A stretch of 64,000 nucleotides of DNA, taken from contig NZ_QYZP01000003.1 in assembly GCF_003595215.1 (NCBI RefSeq), positions 372,001 to 436,000 on the forward strand, written 5' to 3'. The notes beneath the pieces are model-generated. The model had not been told where the DNA came from. It saw only the letters and a list, made by a program, of their open reading frames with translations, and ran no database searches. The translations under genes were made by a program, and so were the position numbers. This document shows, piece by piece, positions 1 to 8,002 of this stretch (position 1 is the first letter of the stretch; each line of letters opens with the position of its first letter). This DNA is from Nesterenkonia natronophila (GTDB lineage: Bacteria > Actinomycetota > Actinomycetes > Actinomycetales > Micrococcaceae).

Positions 1-441
1 TATTCCGGTAGGGGGTTGCAGATTCAGCTACAGATGGCTGTCCACAGTGAGAGAGTAAGTTGCTGCCTGTGGAGGATGCTTATCTACCTGACCTTCAGAG
101 TCGGACTTGCCCCGTCGGAGGATCACCACACTCTTGCACTGGAGGTCCCCGAGGTGTGGGTGCCGAGGCGGGTGCTAGCGACGCGTCGTGCGAGATAGAT
201 GCAGGGTCGAATGAACTGCTGGATACTCCCCATGAGAAACATCAACCAGCCGGCTGTCCTAGTGGCCTCCTGGAGACGACTACTCACCTACTGCCGTCAC
301 TCACTCACAGTGCCCAAATTCTACTCGAAGAGGCTTGCATCCCTTTATTTGTGCGGGTGGGGAGGTGGTAGACTCGCTCAGTCCGGAGATTCGGAATCCT
401 TCCTCCGGCACCTCTGTCCCCCAAACCTTTGAAAGCACCGC
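1..441. other. No confident gene; upstream region of mshA
   Basis: Short open frames exist on both strands but none has recognisable homology, codon bias or a ribosome binding site. On the minus strand a frame ending near base 30 could be the tail of a degraded gene, but nothing identifies it. The last 50 bases contain a possible stress promoter (393-418) and a weak GAAAG ribosome binding site just before the mshA ATG. Confidence 0.5.
393..418 (+). promoter_or_regulatory. SigR/SigH-like promoter of mshA (near consensus)
   Basis: GGAAT at 393-397, an 18-base spacer, then GTC at 416-418, 23 bases before the mshA ATG. The consensus for SigR/SigH-type ECF sigma factors is GGAAT, 18-19 bases, GTT, so this differs at one base. 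The same element with a perfect GTT precedes msrA and mshC in this window. In Streptomyces mshA is a known SigR target (established knowledge); its use here is inferred. Confidence 0.45.
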
Positions 442-1758
442 ATGCTCAGAGAGTCCGGAGCCGACCCCGAGGCGGCGGCCCGACGCGTGGTCATGCTTAG
501 CCTCCACACATCTCCCCTGGCCCAAGCAGGTACCGGAGATGCGGGTGGGCTCAATGTGTACGTCAATGAGCTGGCGCATGCCTTGGCAGACCACGGCACT
601 ACGGTGGATATTGTCACCACTGATCTGGACGAGCTCTCCCTCCCAGGTTATGCCCTACCCACAGGCCATCCCGATGACCGGATGAGCATCCTCCACCCAA
701 GGCTGAGAGTGCATGTGTTGCGCGTATGCCAACGTTGCCGGGAGGACAAGTCTCGGTTGCTGGAGTGCATAGAGAACCTCTCCGAGCGGGCATTGGCTTC
801 GCTGGAGAGAGCCGACACCCAGCCGGTGGACGTGGTGCACTCCCACTATTGGATCTCCGGGCTCGCCGGGATCAGCGTCGCCGCCGCACTGCGCGCTGAG
901 TTGGTACACACGATGCACACCATTGGAGCTGTCAAGAAGGAACGAGACCCGGATTCCACAGAGGATCCCCACCGTCATCGCGCAGAGCAGCAGATCGCCC
1001 TCGATGCGTCCGTGCTGACAGCCAACACCCGCAGTGAAGCCACCGACCTCCAGCGCATATTCGACGTGCCGGTGGATCGCATTGCGATGGTCCAGCCCGG
1101 TACCGCACTCGGCACCTTCCACCCGCCCGCGGGTGAGGATCCGAGGACTCAGCCTCCGACGCTGCGTACTCTGCGGCTGACTTTCGCCGGTCGGCTTCAG
1201 CCGCATAAGGGCCCACAGGTCGCGTTGGCGGCGGTGGGCCGACTGCGCGCCCGCCTACCCCATCTATCGGTGGAGCTGACAGTGGCAGGCAGACAGTCCG
1301 GACTCGACGGTGTGGACATTGCTACGCTGGCGGAGGAGGCAGGAATCTCAGACCTCCTCGTCACGAGGAAGCCGCTGCCCCACCCAGCTCTGGCAGAGCT
1401 GTTCCGCACCTCAGATGTCCTCTTGGTGCCCTCATACAGCGAGTCTTTCGGCCTGGTGGCACTGGAGGCCAAGGCCTGTGGGACTCCAGTGCTGGCTCAC
1501 AATGTAGGTGGGTTGGCCGAACTGGTAGAGCCCGGTGTGACCGGAATGCTGATTGACACCCTCGAGCCGGAGGACTGGGCTTCAGCGCTGGTGGAATTGG
1601 TCAGCGACTGGCAACAGTGGAGGGCTTTCAGCCGCGCCGCAGCCGAGCTGGCGCGCAGCTACTCATGGGACTCCACCGCACTTCAGGCGCTCAACGCGTA
1701 CGAGGGTGCCCTCACTGCATATAGCGGGATCGCCAAGCAGTCTTGTACCTCTGATTGA
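442..1758 (+). CDS. mshA: D-inositol-3-phosphate N-acetylglucosaminyltransferase MshA
   Basis: First step of mycothiol synthesis: it transfers GlcNAc from UDP-GlcNAc to 1L-inositol 1-phosphate in the cytosol. The 438-residue GT4 (GT-B fold) protein shows the MshA N-terminal signature SLHTSPLAQAGTGDAGGLNVY around residues 20-40 in part (HTSPLAQ, GDAGGLNVY), HSHYWISG near 133 and HTMHTIGAVKK near 155. The C-terminal nucleotide-sugar site reads SYSESFGLVALEA near 330, including the EX7E glutamates, and GRLQPHKG near 250 is the donor-binding loop. The 3' end overlaps the converging thioesterase gene by 47 bases. mshC, two enzymes later in the pathway, lies at the far end of the window; mshB and mshD are not present. 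A generic GT4 enzyme is the only alternative and is unlikely. Confidence 0.9.
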   Translation: MLRESGADPEAAARRVVMLSLHTSPLAQAGTGDAGGLNVYVNELAHALADHGTTVDIVTTDLDELSLPGYALPTGHPDDRMSILHPRLRVHVLRVCQRCREDKSRLLECIENLSERALASLERADTQPVDVVHSHYWISGLAGISVAAALRAELVHTMHTIGAVKKERDPDSTEDPHRHRAEQQIALDASVLTANTRSEATDLQRIFDVPVDRIAMVQPGTALGTFHPPAGEDPRTQPPTLRTLRLTFAGRLQPHKGPQVALAAVGRLRARLPHLSVELTVAGRQSGLDGVDIATLAEEAGISDLLVTRKPLPHPALAELFRTSDVLLVPSYSESFGLVALEAKACGTPVLAHNVGGLAELVEPGVTGMLIDTLEPEDWASALVELVSDWQQWRAFSRAAAELARSYSWDSTALQALNAYEGALTAYSGIAKQSCTSD

Positions 1759-2725
1759 TCTCCCGCTGGGCTTTCCCCGCGGAGACGGCGCGCTTCTGCA
1801 CCTGCTCCTGCACCTTGGACCTAAGTCCTTGAGGTGGACGAATCATGCCCTCCTGAGCAACGGTGGCCACGAGCTCGCCAGTGCGGGTGTAGATCGCTCC
1901 GGTGCCCAACCCGCGCGAGCTCTGAGCGGAAGGGCTCTCTTTGACGTAGAGCAGCCACTGATCAGCACGAGCAGGTCGATGCCACCACATCGCATGGTCG
2001 AGCGATGCGACCTTCAAGCCTGGCTTCGCCCAGTAGTACCCATGCTGTCGCAGCACCGGCTCTAGGAGCGTGTAGTCGGAGGCATAGAGGATCGCCGCGC
2101 GGTGAATATTCGGATCGTCAGGGAGCGGCGCCTTGGTCTTCATCCACACTGCTGAGGCTGGGCGCCGGTCACGGTCCGCCTCCAGGTAGATAGGCCGGTC
2201 GATATGCCGCAGCTCAAAGGGACGCCCCCGGCCCCACTCACGCATCACAGGATGATCGATATGGCCCAACAGTGCATCCGGGGCCGGAAGCTCCTCCGGC
2301 TGCGGCACCGAGACGGGCATCGTCTCCTGATGTGTCGGCCCCCCAGAGGGTGTCTGGAAGCTAGAGATCATAGACAGGATGGGGACGCCATCCTGATGGG
2401 CCTGAGACCGACGTGCGGAGAAAGAGCCCCCGTCACGCAACCGTTCCACCCGTACCTCGATGGGTTTAGTTGCGTCCCCGGGACGCAGAAAGTATCCATG
2501 GACTGAATGGACAACACGTTGGGGTTCTACTGTCCGCATCGCCGCCGTGGTCGCCTGAGCTAAGACCTGACCGCCGAAAACCCGCCAGAATGCTTGCTCG
2601 AACACCGGAGCGATGAACCGATCCTCGCTTCCCCCATCATCCGGTAGTGCCTCCAGATCCAGCATGCCGACGAGCCGATCGACCGCCTCTTCTGGGGTCG
2701 GGACTCGGTACTCACGTTCCGCCAT
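1712..2725 (-). CDS. tesB: Acyl-CoA thioesterase II (TesB family)
   Basis: Hydrolyses acyl-CoA to free fatty acid and CoA. The 337-residue double-hotdog protein carries the family block SLDHAMWWHRP followed by WLLYVKESPSA, RGLGTGAIYTRTGELVATVAQEG split across residues 250-310; the Asp of LDHAMWW and the Gln of AQEG correspond to catalytic residues of E. coli TesB. The ATG at 2725 is chosen over an in-frame ATG at 2752 because GGAGGAG lies six bases before it. It is head to head with the next gene (44 bases between starts) and overlaps mshA tail to tail. Physiological substrate is not evident from the sequence. Confidence 0.9.
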   Translation of the reverse strand: MAEREYRVPTPEEAVDRLVGMLDLEALPDDGGSEDRFIAPVFEQAFWRVFGGQVLAQATTAAMRTVEPQRVVHSVHGYFLRPGDATKPIEVRVERLRDGGSFSARRSQAHQDGVPILSMISSFQTPSGGPTHQETMPVSVPQPEELPAPDALLGHIDHPVMREWGRGRPFELRHIDRPIYLEADRDRRPASAVWMKTKAPLPDDPNIHRAAILYASDYTLLEPVLRQHGYYWAKPGLKVASLDHAMWWHRPARADQWLLYVKESPSAQSSRGLGTGAIYTRTGELVATVAQEGMIRPPQGLRSKVQEQVQKRAVSAGKAQREINQRYKTAWRSRYMQ

Positions 2726-2769
2726 CGCCGGCTCCTCCATCTGTCTGTGCATGAAACAATGAACATCCT

Positions 2770-3411
2770 ATGACCCCGCACCTCCACTTTGCCGAAGCAG
2801 CCGTACTCCAGGACCTCAACACCTACATCTCACGTGGCCGCCGAATCAACGAGCAAGGGATCCGGCTCCAAGCTGTGGGGGCCGTGGCAGCTGCCTGGCT
2901 GCCGGTCATGACGCCCTCCACCCTCACCTCCCGAATTCCTGCCGTGCTGGGCCTGCGCACCATGGCCTTGGCAGAGGAATCCCAGGCGGATGTGACTGTT
3001 GAACTTTCGTCGATCACTGAACGGTTGGCCAGGATGAATCCTGCAGAGACCAGTCTGGCACTGCCCCCCAGCCGCATAAACGCTCCGTGGGCAGCGGTGA
3101 CCCCGCCCCGTACCGGCTGGGAGCTCGAAGGGAAAGTTGCTGACGCCCGCCTGCGAGAGGCAGCCGAGGAGGGCATCGGAGAGGTTGCCGAGGCCGTGCC
3201 CCAGTCTGCCGGAGCGCACGTGGTGGAGCAGGTTCGCGAAAATGTCTGGAGTCGACCCCTCGAGTATGGGATACCCGCAGGGGCGGCTTTTGGCGCCCTC
3301 TCCCTGGGATTCTTGAACGATGCCGCACAGGCCTCGACAGCTGTCCACACCCACGGGAAGTGGGTACGCCTCACCTCAGCCGGGGGATTCATTCTCGCGC
3401 GGACCACATAA
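2770..3411 (+). CDS. Conserved actinobacterial protein of unknown function
   Basis: 213 residues, no signal peptide, no clear membrane segment. I recall similar proteins in Micrococcales genomes: a variable N-terminal half with a GLRTMALA motif near 58-65, then WAAVTPPRTGW near 108-118, and a C-terminal block WSRPLEYGIPAGAAFGALSLGFL near 158-180 (shown here in part) ending in G-W-RLT. No catalytic pattern is recognisable, so I give no function. There is no Shine-Dalgarno sequence before the ATG; the transcript may be nearly leaderless. A longer open frame on the opposite strand (2823-3854) runs through ssb and is judged a shadow. Confidence 0.75.
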   Translation: MTPHLHFAEAAVLQDLNTYISRGRRINEQGIRLQAVGAVAAAWLPVMTPSTLTSRIPAVLGLRTMALAEESQADVTVELSSITERLARMNPAETSLALPPSRINAPWAAVTPPRTGWELEGKVADARLREAAEEGIGEVAEAVPQSAGAHVVEQVRENVWSRPLEYGIPAGAAFGALSLGFLNDAAQASTAVHTHGKWVRLTSAGGFILARTT

Positions 3412-3600
3412 GAGCGCAGGGCATTCTCCACAACAAGGCGCTCCCAGATACGGCACGCCGAACCCTGCACAGTGGGGGGTTTGGGCAAGTGATACGCCTC
3501 TGAACCATGCAGACTCGAAACATGAATCGGATGCACGTGAACACGGTCCGTGCCCGGTTCACCACAGAGTCTGGCCGTGCAGCATAGGGAGTTATCAGCT

Positions 3601-4107
3601 ATGACCGAAACCATCACTGTACGCGGGTTCACCGGCACCACACCAGAGGTGAAGAACCCCGATTCAGAGAACCCCGTTACGACATTCCGACTGGGAGCTA
3701 CACCTCGCTGGCGAAGCGGACAGACGGGCGAATGGACCTCCGGGGAAACGAATTGGTACACCGTCGCGTGTTTCGGTCGCCTCGCACTTAATGTGGCGGA
3801 CTCCCTCCATAAAGGTGACCCCGTCGTGGTCGTGGGCCGCCCCAAGGTTCGCACGTGGAGGAATGATCAGAACGAGACCGGTGCTGAGATCGAAATCAGT
3901 GCGCAGAGCGTCGGCCACGACCTGAAGTTCGGCACCACGCAGTACCGCAAGGTCAACCGGAGCGAATCTGCGCCGCCAGCACCAGCCTCCACCGGCACCG
4001 CTGAAGGTGACGCAGCTGACCAGAATGATGCGGCGCCACCCCCTCAGGCACAGCCGACCCCACCGACCACCTGGGACGGACAGTCCCAGCTTTCCACGGC
4101 TGCCTGA
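3601..4107 (+). CDS. ssb: Single-stranded DNA-binding protein, SsbB-like paralogue
   Basis: 168 residues. The OB-fold occupies about residues 1-115 (start MTETITVRGFTG, then NWYTVACFGRLA near 53-64 and VVVGRPKVRTW near 79-89). The C-terminal third is low-complexity Ala/Pro/Gln sequence. It ends TWDGQSQLSTAA, so it lacks the acidic DDxPF-type tip through which housekeeping SSB recruits replication and repair proteins. That favours a secondary paralogue like SsbB rather than the replicative SSB, which in this group lies with rpsF and rpsR. The start is the ATG at 3601 preceded by AGGGAG; an upstream in-frame ATG at 3550 would add residues that do not fit the fold. Confidence 0.88.
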   Translation: MTETITVRGFTGTTPEVKNPDSENPVTTFRLGATPRWRSGQTGEWTSGETNWYTVACFGRLALNVADSLHKGDPVVVVGRPKVRTWRNDQNETGAEIEISAQSVGHDLKFGTTQYRKVNRSESAPPAPASTGTAEGDAADQNDAAPPPQAQPTPPTTWDGQSQLSTAA

Positions 4108-4112
4108 GGGTG

Positions 4113-4127
4113 GCGCCGCAGGGGCGC
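4113..4127. terminator. Weak hairpin between ssb and ettA
   Basis: GCGCC, five-base loop, GGCGC in the 33-base gap between the convergent ssb and ettA stop codons. The stem is short and there is no T-run. Confidence 0.3.
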
Positions 4128-4140
4128 AATGACCGTGCGC

Positions 4141-5823
4141 TCAGTCGCGGGTCAGCCGCCGGTGCGTGACTCGGCTAGGCCGTGCCGCGTCAGCGCCGAG
4201 GCGTTCTACCTTGTTCTGGGTGTACGACTCGAAGTTGCCTTCAAACCAGTACCAATTGGCAGGATTCTGCTCAGTACCTTCCCAGGCGAGCACGTGAGTC
4301 GCCACGCGGTCTAGGAACCACCGGTCGTGGGAGATGACGACGGCACAACCGGGGAACTCCAACAGGGCGTTCTCCAGCGAGCTCAGTGTTTCCACATCGA
4401 GGTCGTTGGTGGGCTCATCGAGCAGGAGCAGGTTCCCGCCCTGTTTAAGTGTCAAGGCGAGGTTTAGCCGGTTGCGTTCACCTCCGGAGAGGACCCCGGC
4501 GCGCTTCTGTTGATCCGGTCCTTTGAAGCCAAATGACGAGACGTAGGCCCTCGAGGGCATCTCAACATTTCCGACTTGGATGAAGTCCATTCCGTCGGAG
4601 ACGACCTCCCACAGGCTCTTGTCGGCGTCGATACCCGCTCGGGACTGATCAACGTAGCTCATTTTGACCGAATCGCCGATGGTGAGATTCCCGCCGTCTA
4701 GGTCTTCCAGCCCGACGATAGTCTTGAACAGCGTTGACTTGCCCACTCCGTTCGGGCCGATCACACCCACGATGCCGTTACGCGGCAGGGAGAACGATAG
4801 CCCGTCGATCAGCTTCCGGTCGCCGAAGCCCTTCTGCAGGTTTTCGGCTTCGATAACCTGGGTTCCCAACCGCGGTCCGGGTGGGATCTGGATTTCTTCG
4901 AAGTCCAGCTTCTTGGTGCGCTCGGCCTCCGCTGCCATCTCCTCATACCGGGCCAGGCGTGCTTTGGATTTCGCCTGGCGCCCCTTGGCGTTGGAGCGGA
5001 CCCAGTCGAGCTCCTCGGACAGACGCTTCGCAAGCTTGGCGTCTTTCTTGCCCTGAACCTCCATGCGGGAGCGTTTCTTCTCCAAGTATGTCGTGTAATT
5101 GCCCTCGTAGGGATAGAGCCTCCCCCTGTCCACCTCACAAATCCATTGGGCCACATGATCCAGAAAGTACCGGTCGTGGGTCACAGCTAGGACAGCGCCT
5201 TCGTAGGAGGCGAGATGCTGTTCCAGCCACAGCACTGATTCAGCATCCAAGTGGTTCGTAGGCTCGTCCAGCAGCAGCAGGTCGGGCTTGGACAGCAGGA
5301 GTTTGCACAACGCGACGCGGCGGCGTTCTCCACCGGAGAGGTGGGTGACTTGCTCCTCACCGGGGGGACAGCGTAGGGCGTCCATGGCCTGCTCCACCTG
5401 AGAGTCGATGTCCCAGGCGTTGGCCGCGTCGATCTCCTCCTGGAGTTTGCCCATCTCCTCCATGAGCGCTTCGAAATCGGCATCCGGGTTGGCCATCTCG
5501 TCACTGATCTCGTTGTAGCGGATCACTTTGGTGTAGATGTCACCCAGGCCCTCTTGGACGTTCCCGAGGACTGTCTTGTCCTCGCTCAGCGGCGGTTCCT
5601 GCTGGAGAATGCCCACGGAGTAACCGGGGCTGAGCCGCGCCTCACCATTGGAAGGTTCGTCCATTCCTGCCATGATCTTCAGGATCGTCGACTTGCCGGC
5701 CCCATTGGGGCCCAGCACGCCGATCTTAGCTCCCGGGTAGAAGGACATCGTCACGTCATCGAGGATGACCTTGTCGCCTACCTTCTTGCGTGCTTTTACC
5801 ATCGAGTAAATAAACTCAGCCAT
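4141..5823 (-). CDS. ettA: Energy-dependent translational throttle protein EttA (ABC-F)
   Basis: A 560-residue cytosolic ABC-F ATPase that binds the ribosomal E site and gates the first peptide bond according to energy charge (known for E. coli EttA). Two ABC domains are seen: Walker A GPNGAGKST near 40 and GPNGVGKST near 355, signatures LSGGERRRVAL near 163 and LSGGERNRLNL near 447, with LLLLDEPTNHLD and LLLLDEPTNDLD Walker B motifs. The linker between them is charged, as expected. The N-terminus MAEFIYSMVKARKK matches EttA rather than resistance-type ABC-F proteins. GGGAGAG lies just before the ATG. Full length for the family. Confidence 0.95.
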   Translation of the reverse strand: MAEFIYSMVKARKKVGDKVILDDVTMSFYPGAKIGVLGPNGAGKSTILKIMAGMDEPSNGEARLSPGYSVGILQQEPPLSEDKTVLGNVQEGLGDIYTKVIRYNEISDEMANPDADFEALMEEMGKLQEEIDAANAWDIDSQVEQAMDALRCPPGEEQVTHLSGGERRRVALCKLLLSKPDLLLLDEPTNHLDAESVLWLEQHLASYEGAVLAVTHDRYFLDHVAQWICEVDRGRLYPYEGNYTTYLEKKRSRMEVQGKKDAKLAKRLSEELDWVRSNAKGRQAKSKARLARYEEMAAEAERTKKLDFEEIQIPPGPRLGTQVIEAENLQKGFGDRKLIDGLSFSLPRNGIVGVIGPNGVGKSTLFKTIVGLEDLDGGNLTIGDSVKMSYVDQSRAGIDADKSLWEVVSDGMDFIQVGNVEMPSRAYVSSFGFKGPDQQKRAGVLSGGERNRLNLALTLKQGGNLLLLDEPTNDLDVETLSSLENALLEFPGCAVVISHDRWFLDRVATHVLAWEGTEQNPANWYWFEGNFESYTQNKVERLGADAARPSRVTHRRLTRD

Positions 5824-6417
5824 GCTCTCTCCCTTGTGTTAATTGGGATCCGGATTTAGGGGTGTTCAAAGAATGTCCACCGGTTTCCGGGCCTCATCCC
5901 TACGCCTCGTCGCTTGGCACATACTCCACGAGGATACGACGAACTTCGCTATGTTGCGCATTCCCCTGGGTTGCGGTCTCGCTGAATACGGCGTGAGCTG
6001 CGACACCCACCCGCGGCCAGGCCCTCCAGCGCTTCACCACGTGAAGCCGCCTCGGACAGGTTCTCGCTGTTGTTGTCAGCCGCGGAGGCAGTGAGAGGCT
6101 GTGCGTGCTCCATCGGAGAGTCGCTCAATGGCGCCACGTGGGGCCATGGTGGGGTGAAGACGAAGCATCGGGCAGATTTTGTGCGGTGAGACTGAGGCAC
6201 CAAAACTCCCGGGGCTCTGTCCAGCACAGGCAGGCCACGGTCATCGGACTGTCCAGCGGAGCTGTTATCGACGGAGACATCATTGACCCCGCGAAGGACT
6301 ACCAACCCAAGATTGAATGAACGATGTCCCGGCACAGCCCGCGCCACGCAAAGAGATACGTGCCAGGCCACCGGATAGACGATGTCTCGACACCTCAGAT
6401 GCAGTTAGATGCAGCTC
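5824..6417. other. Gene-poor stretch between ettA and a PLDc_N protein gene
   Basis: Nearly 600 bases with no gene I can support. The longest frame (5949-6371, minus, about 140 codons) has no recognisable domain, no ribosome binding site and rare-looking codons. No tRNA cloverleaf, repeat or strong hairpin was found. The first bases carry the ettA ribosome binding site and presumably its promoter. Confidence 0.6.
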
Positions 6418-6816
6418 CTAGGATGAACGTGCAAGCGCGTGCTTCTTGATCGCCTCGAATTCCTGCGCAGTGATGGTTCCGGCTGAGGCGAGAGTTTGGG
6501 CTTGGGCGATTTCCGCGGCTGGACTGTGCTGCTGAGTGACCTTGCGAATGCGGTCATCAATCGCATCTTCCGCCTGCTTCGATCGAGTCGCAGCGCGTTC
6601 CTGCATACCCGGTCCTCGCGCAACTAGGTAGACAAGCACTGTGAGGAACGGAACGAAGATGAGGAAAAGCGTCCACGCCGCTTTGCCCCATCCGTTGAGT
6701 TTGTGATCTCGAAAAAGGTCGCTGATTACTGAGAACAGGGCGATGAGGTACGCGATGAACGCGAAGACCCAGAAAAATGCCCAGACCACGCTCCAGAATT
6801 CAGACAAATCAAACAT
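6418..6816 (-). CDS. Small membrane protein with PLDc_N and SHOCT domains
   Basis: 132 residues. Two hydrophobic segments (about 8-33 and 45-67) form a phospholipase D-nuclease N-terminal (PLDc_N) domain, with the typical WTLFLIFVPFLTVLVYLVARG ending in a short charged cytosolic tail (quoted in part: VPFLTVLVYLVARG). The C-terminus, about residues 100-130, is a SHOCT motif (LASAGTITAQEFEAIKK) of the sort found at the end of many short oligomeric proteins. There is no HKD catalytic motif, so it is not a phospholipase. A strong AAAGGAG precedes the ATG. Function unknown. Confidence 0.85.
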   Translation of the reverse strand: MFDLSEFWSVVWAFFWVFAFIAYLIALFSVISDLFRDHKLNGWGKAAWTLFLIFVPFLTVLVYLVARGPGMQERAATRSKQAEDAIDDRIRKVTQQHSPAAEIAQAQTLASAGTITAQEFEAIKKHALARSS

Positions 6817-7001
6817 GATTTTCTCCTTTCATCGGCACTCGTGACGCTGCTTGCTCATCCCCGACCGCGAGACCCGAACTGCCCTAAGTCAAGCGTGGCT
6901 CCCTCGACTGGGATCGCCTAGGGTCAAAGGTCACATGAGCATCATCACCCCGTCTCCGGGAGTGCGCGATGGATCCACCCCATTCTTGCCTCAGGAGAAG
7001 C

Positions 7002-7991
7002 TCATCGGAGTTTGACAGCTACTCGTTGCTGCCGGGGCATGACATAGAGCCAAGGGGTCCACGGCCGCGCCCAGACCAGGATCACCGTGAGGAACAGCGC
7101 GATCCCTGTCATGAGCATCACCTGAAGGCCTGCAGTGAGGTCCGTTGCGGAAAAAACGTGATCGCGGAGAAGCACGATGATGGGAAAGTGCGCGACGTAG
7201 ACCACCACCGAGCTGCGACCGCACCACTCAACGAACTGGACCACCGCTCCCCTGGCCAGACGGGGGGCCGCCCAAAGGACAACGGAAATGCCAGCGACAG
7301 ATATCCCGGCGGCTGTCACCGATCCGATGCGCAGACTGCGGTCGTCCACCCCCATATGCGCCAGAACGGCGACCGCCAGGAAGAGTGGAAGGATCACTGT
7401 CCAGGGGACTCTGACCCACCGGTCCACCTGCGGCGCGGCCCACGCGCCAAGGAAGAAGAATGCCCCGTACCAGAAGGTGCTTCCGAGCAGACCACCGTGG
7501 ACAATTGTGGTGGAGACGTACGTACCGATCATGGCTGTGAACATGCCAAGGTAGGCCCAGCTATGGCAGCTGGGGGCCCGCGTCACAAGAGGCTTGAACC
7601 CCGCGGCAACTGTGTAGCAGATCAGCAGGGACATCAGAAACCACAAATAGTCTTGATGGAACTGCCACTCCAAAATGTTCGGCACGCCGAGGCCGCCGCG
7701 AACGAAGAATCCGTAGAGGCAGAGCCACACCAGCAGCGGCCAAGCGATGGCGGCCACCTTGCCCCATATGTAGAGCGGCAAAGGCTTCGCTAATGATCGG
7801 TGCAGGAGCATCCCAGACATGAACATCAGCAGAGGCATCCGGAACGGTGTCAGGTAGCGGTTCACCTCGGACCACCACTCGACGCTGGCTCCAGCAATGT
7901 TCTGGCTGTTCGCATGCAGGACGACGACCAACAGGACCGCGAGACCGCGCAGGAAGTCCATCCACTGCATCCGCGAGGCTTGAGTTATCAC
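7002..7991 (-). CDS. Acyltransferase 3 family membrane protein
   Basis: 329 residues with about ten predicted membrane segments; transfers acyl groups to envelope sugars or lipids in characterised relatives. The opening MQWMDFLRGLAVLLVVVLHA contains the family's conserved Arg and His (FLRG, LHA), and FRMPLLMFMSGML follows near 52. The start is the GTG 11 bases after the preceding stop; ATGs at 7970 and 7961 are alternatives and no ribosome binding site decides between them. It is third in a leftward operon behind a DUF2079 protein and an MptB-like mannosyltransferase, so an envelope glycan or glycolipid is a plausible acceptor (inference). Confidence 0.85.
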   Translation of the reverse strand: MITQASRMQWMDFLRGLAVLLVVVLHANSQNIAGASVEWWSEVNRYLTPFRMPLLMFMSGMLLHRSLAKPLPLYIWGKVAAIAWPLLVWLCLYGFFVRGGLGVPNILEWQFHQDYLWFLMSLLICYTVAAGFKPLVTRAPSCHSWAYLGMFTAMIGTYVSTTIVHGGLLGSTFWYGAFFFLGAWAAPQVDRWVRVPWTVILPLFLAVAVLAHMGVDDRSLRIGSVTAAGISVAGISVVLWAAPRLARGAVVQFVEWCGRSSVVVYVAHFPIIVLLRDHVFSATDLTAGLQVMLMTGIALFLTVILVWARPWTPWLYVMPRQQRVAVKLR

Positions 7992-8002
7992 GGGGTATAA
8001 GA

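Noticed and set aside
2823..3854. 343-codon open frame on the minus strand
   Set aside because: It runs antisense through the conserved unknown gene and ssb, has no domain and no ribosome binding site.
5796..5809. TTACCATCGAGTAA, a perfect-arm match to the fad operator pattern
   Set aside because: It lies inside the conserved start of ettA coding (residues around IYSMVK), where the amino acid sequence dictates it.
5949..6371. Possible 140-residue protein in the gene-poor stretch
   Set aside because: No ribosome binding site, no recognisable domain, low-complexity C-terminus.
6969..7793. 274-codon plus-strand open frame
   Set aside because: Antisense to the acyltransferase; Arg/His/Pro-rich with no homology.
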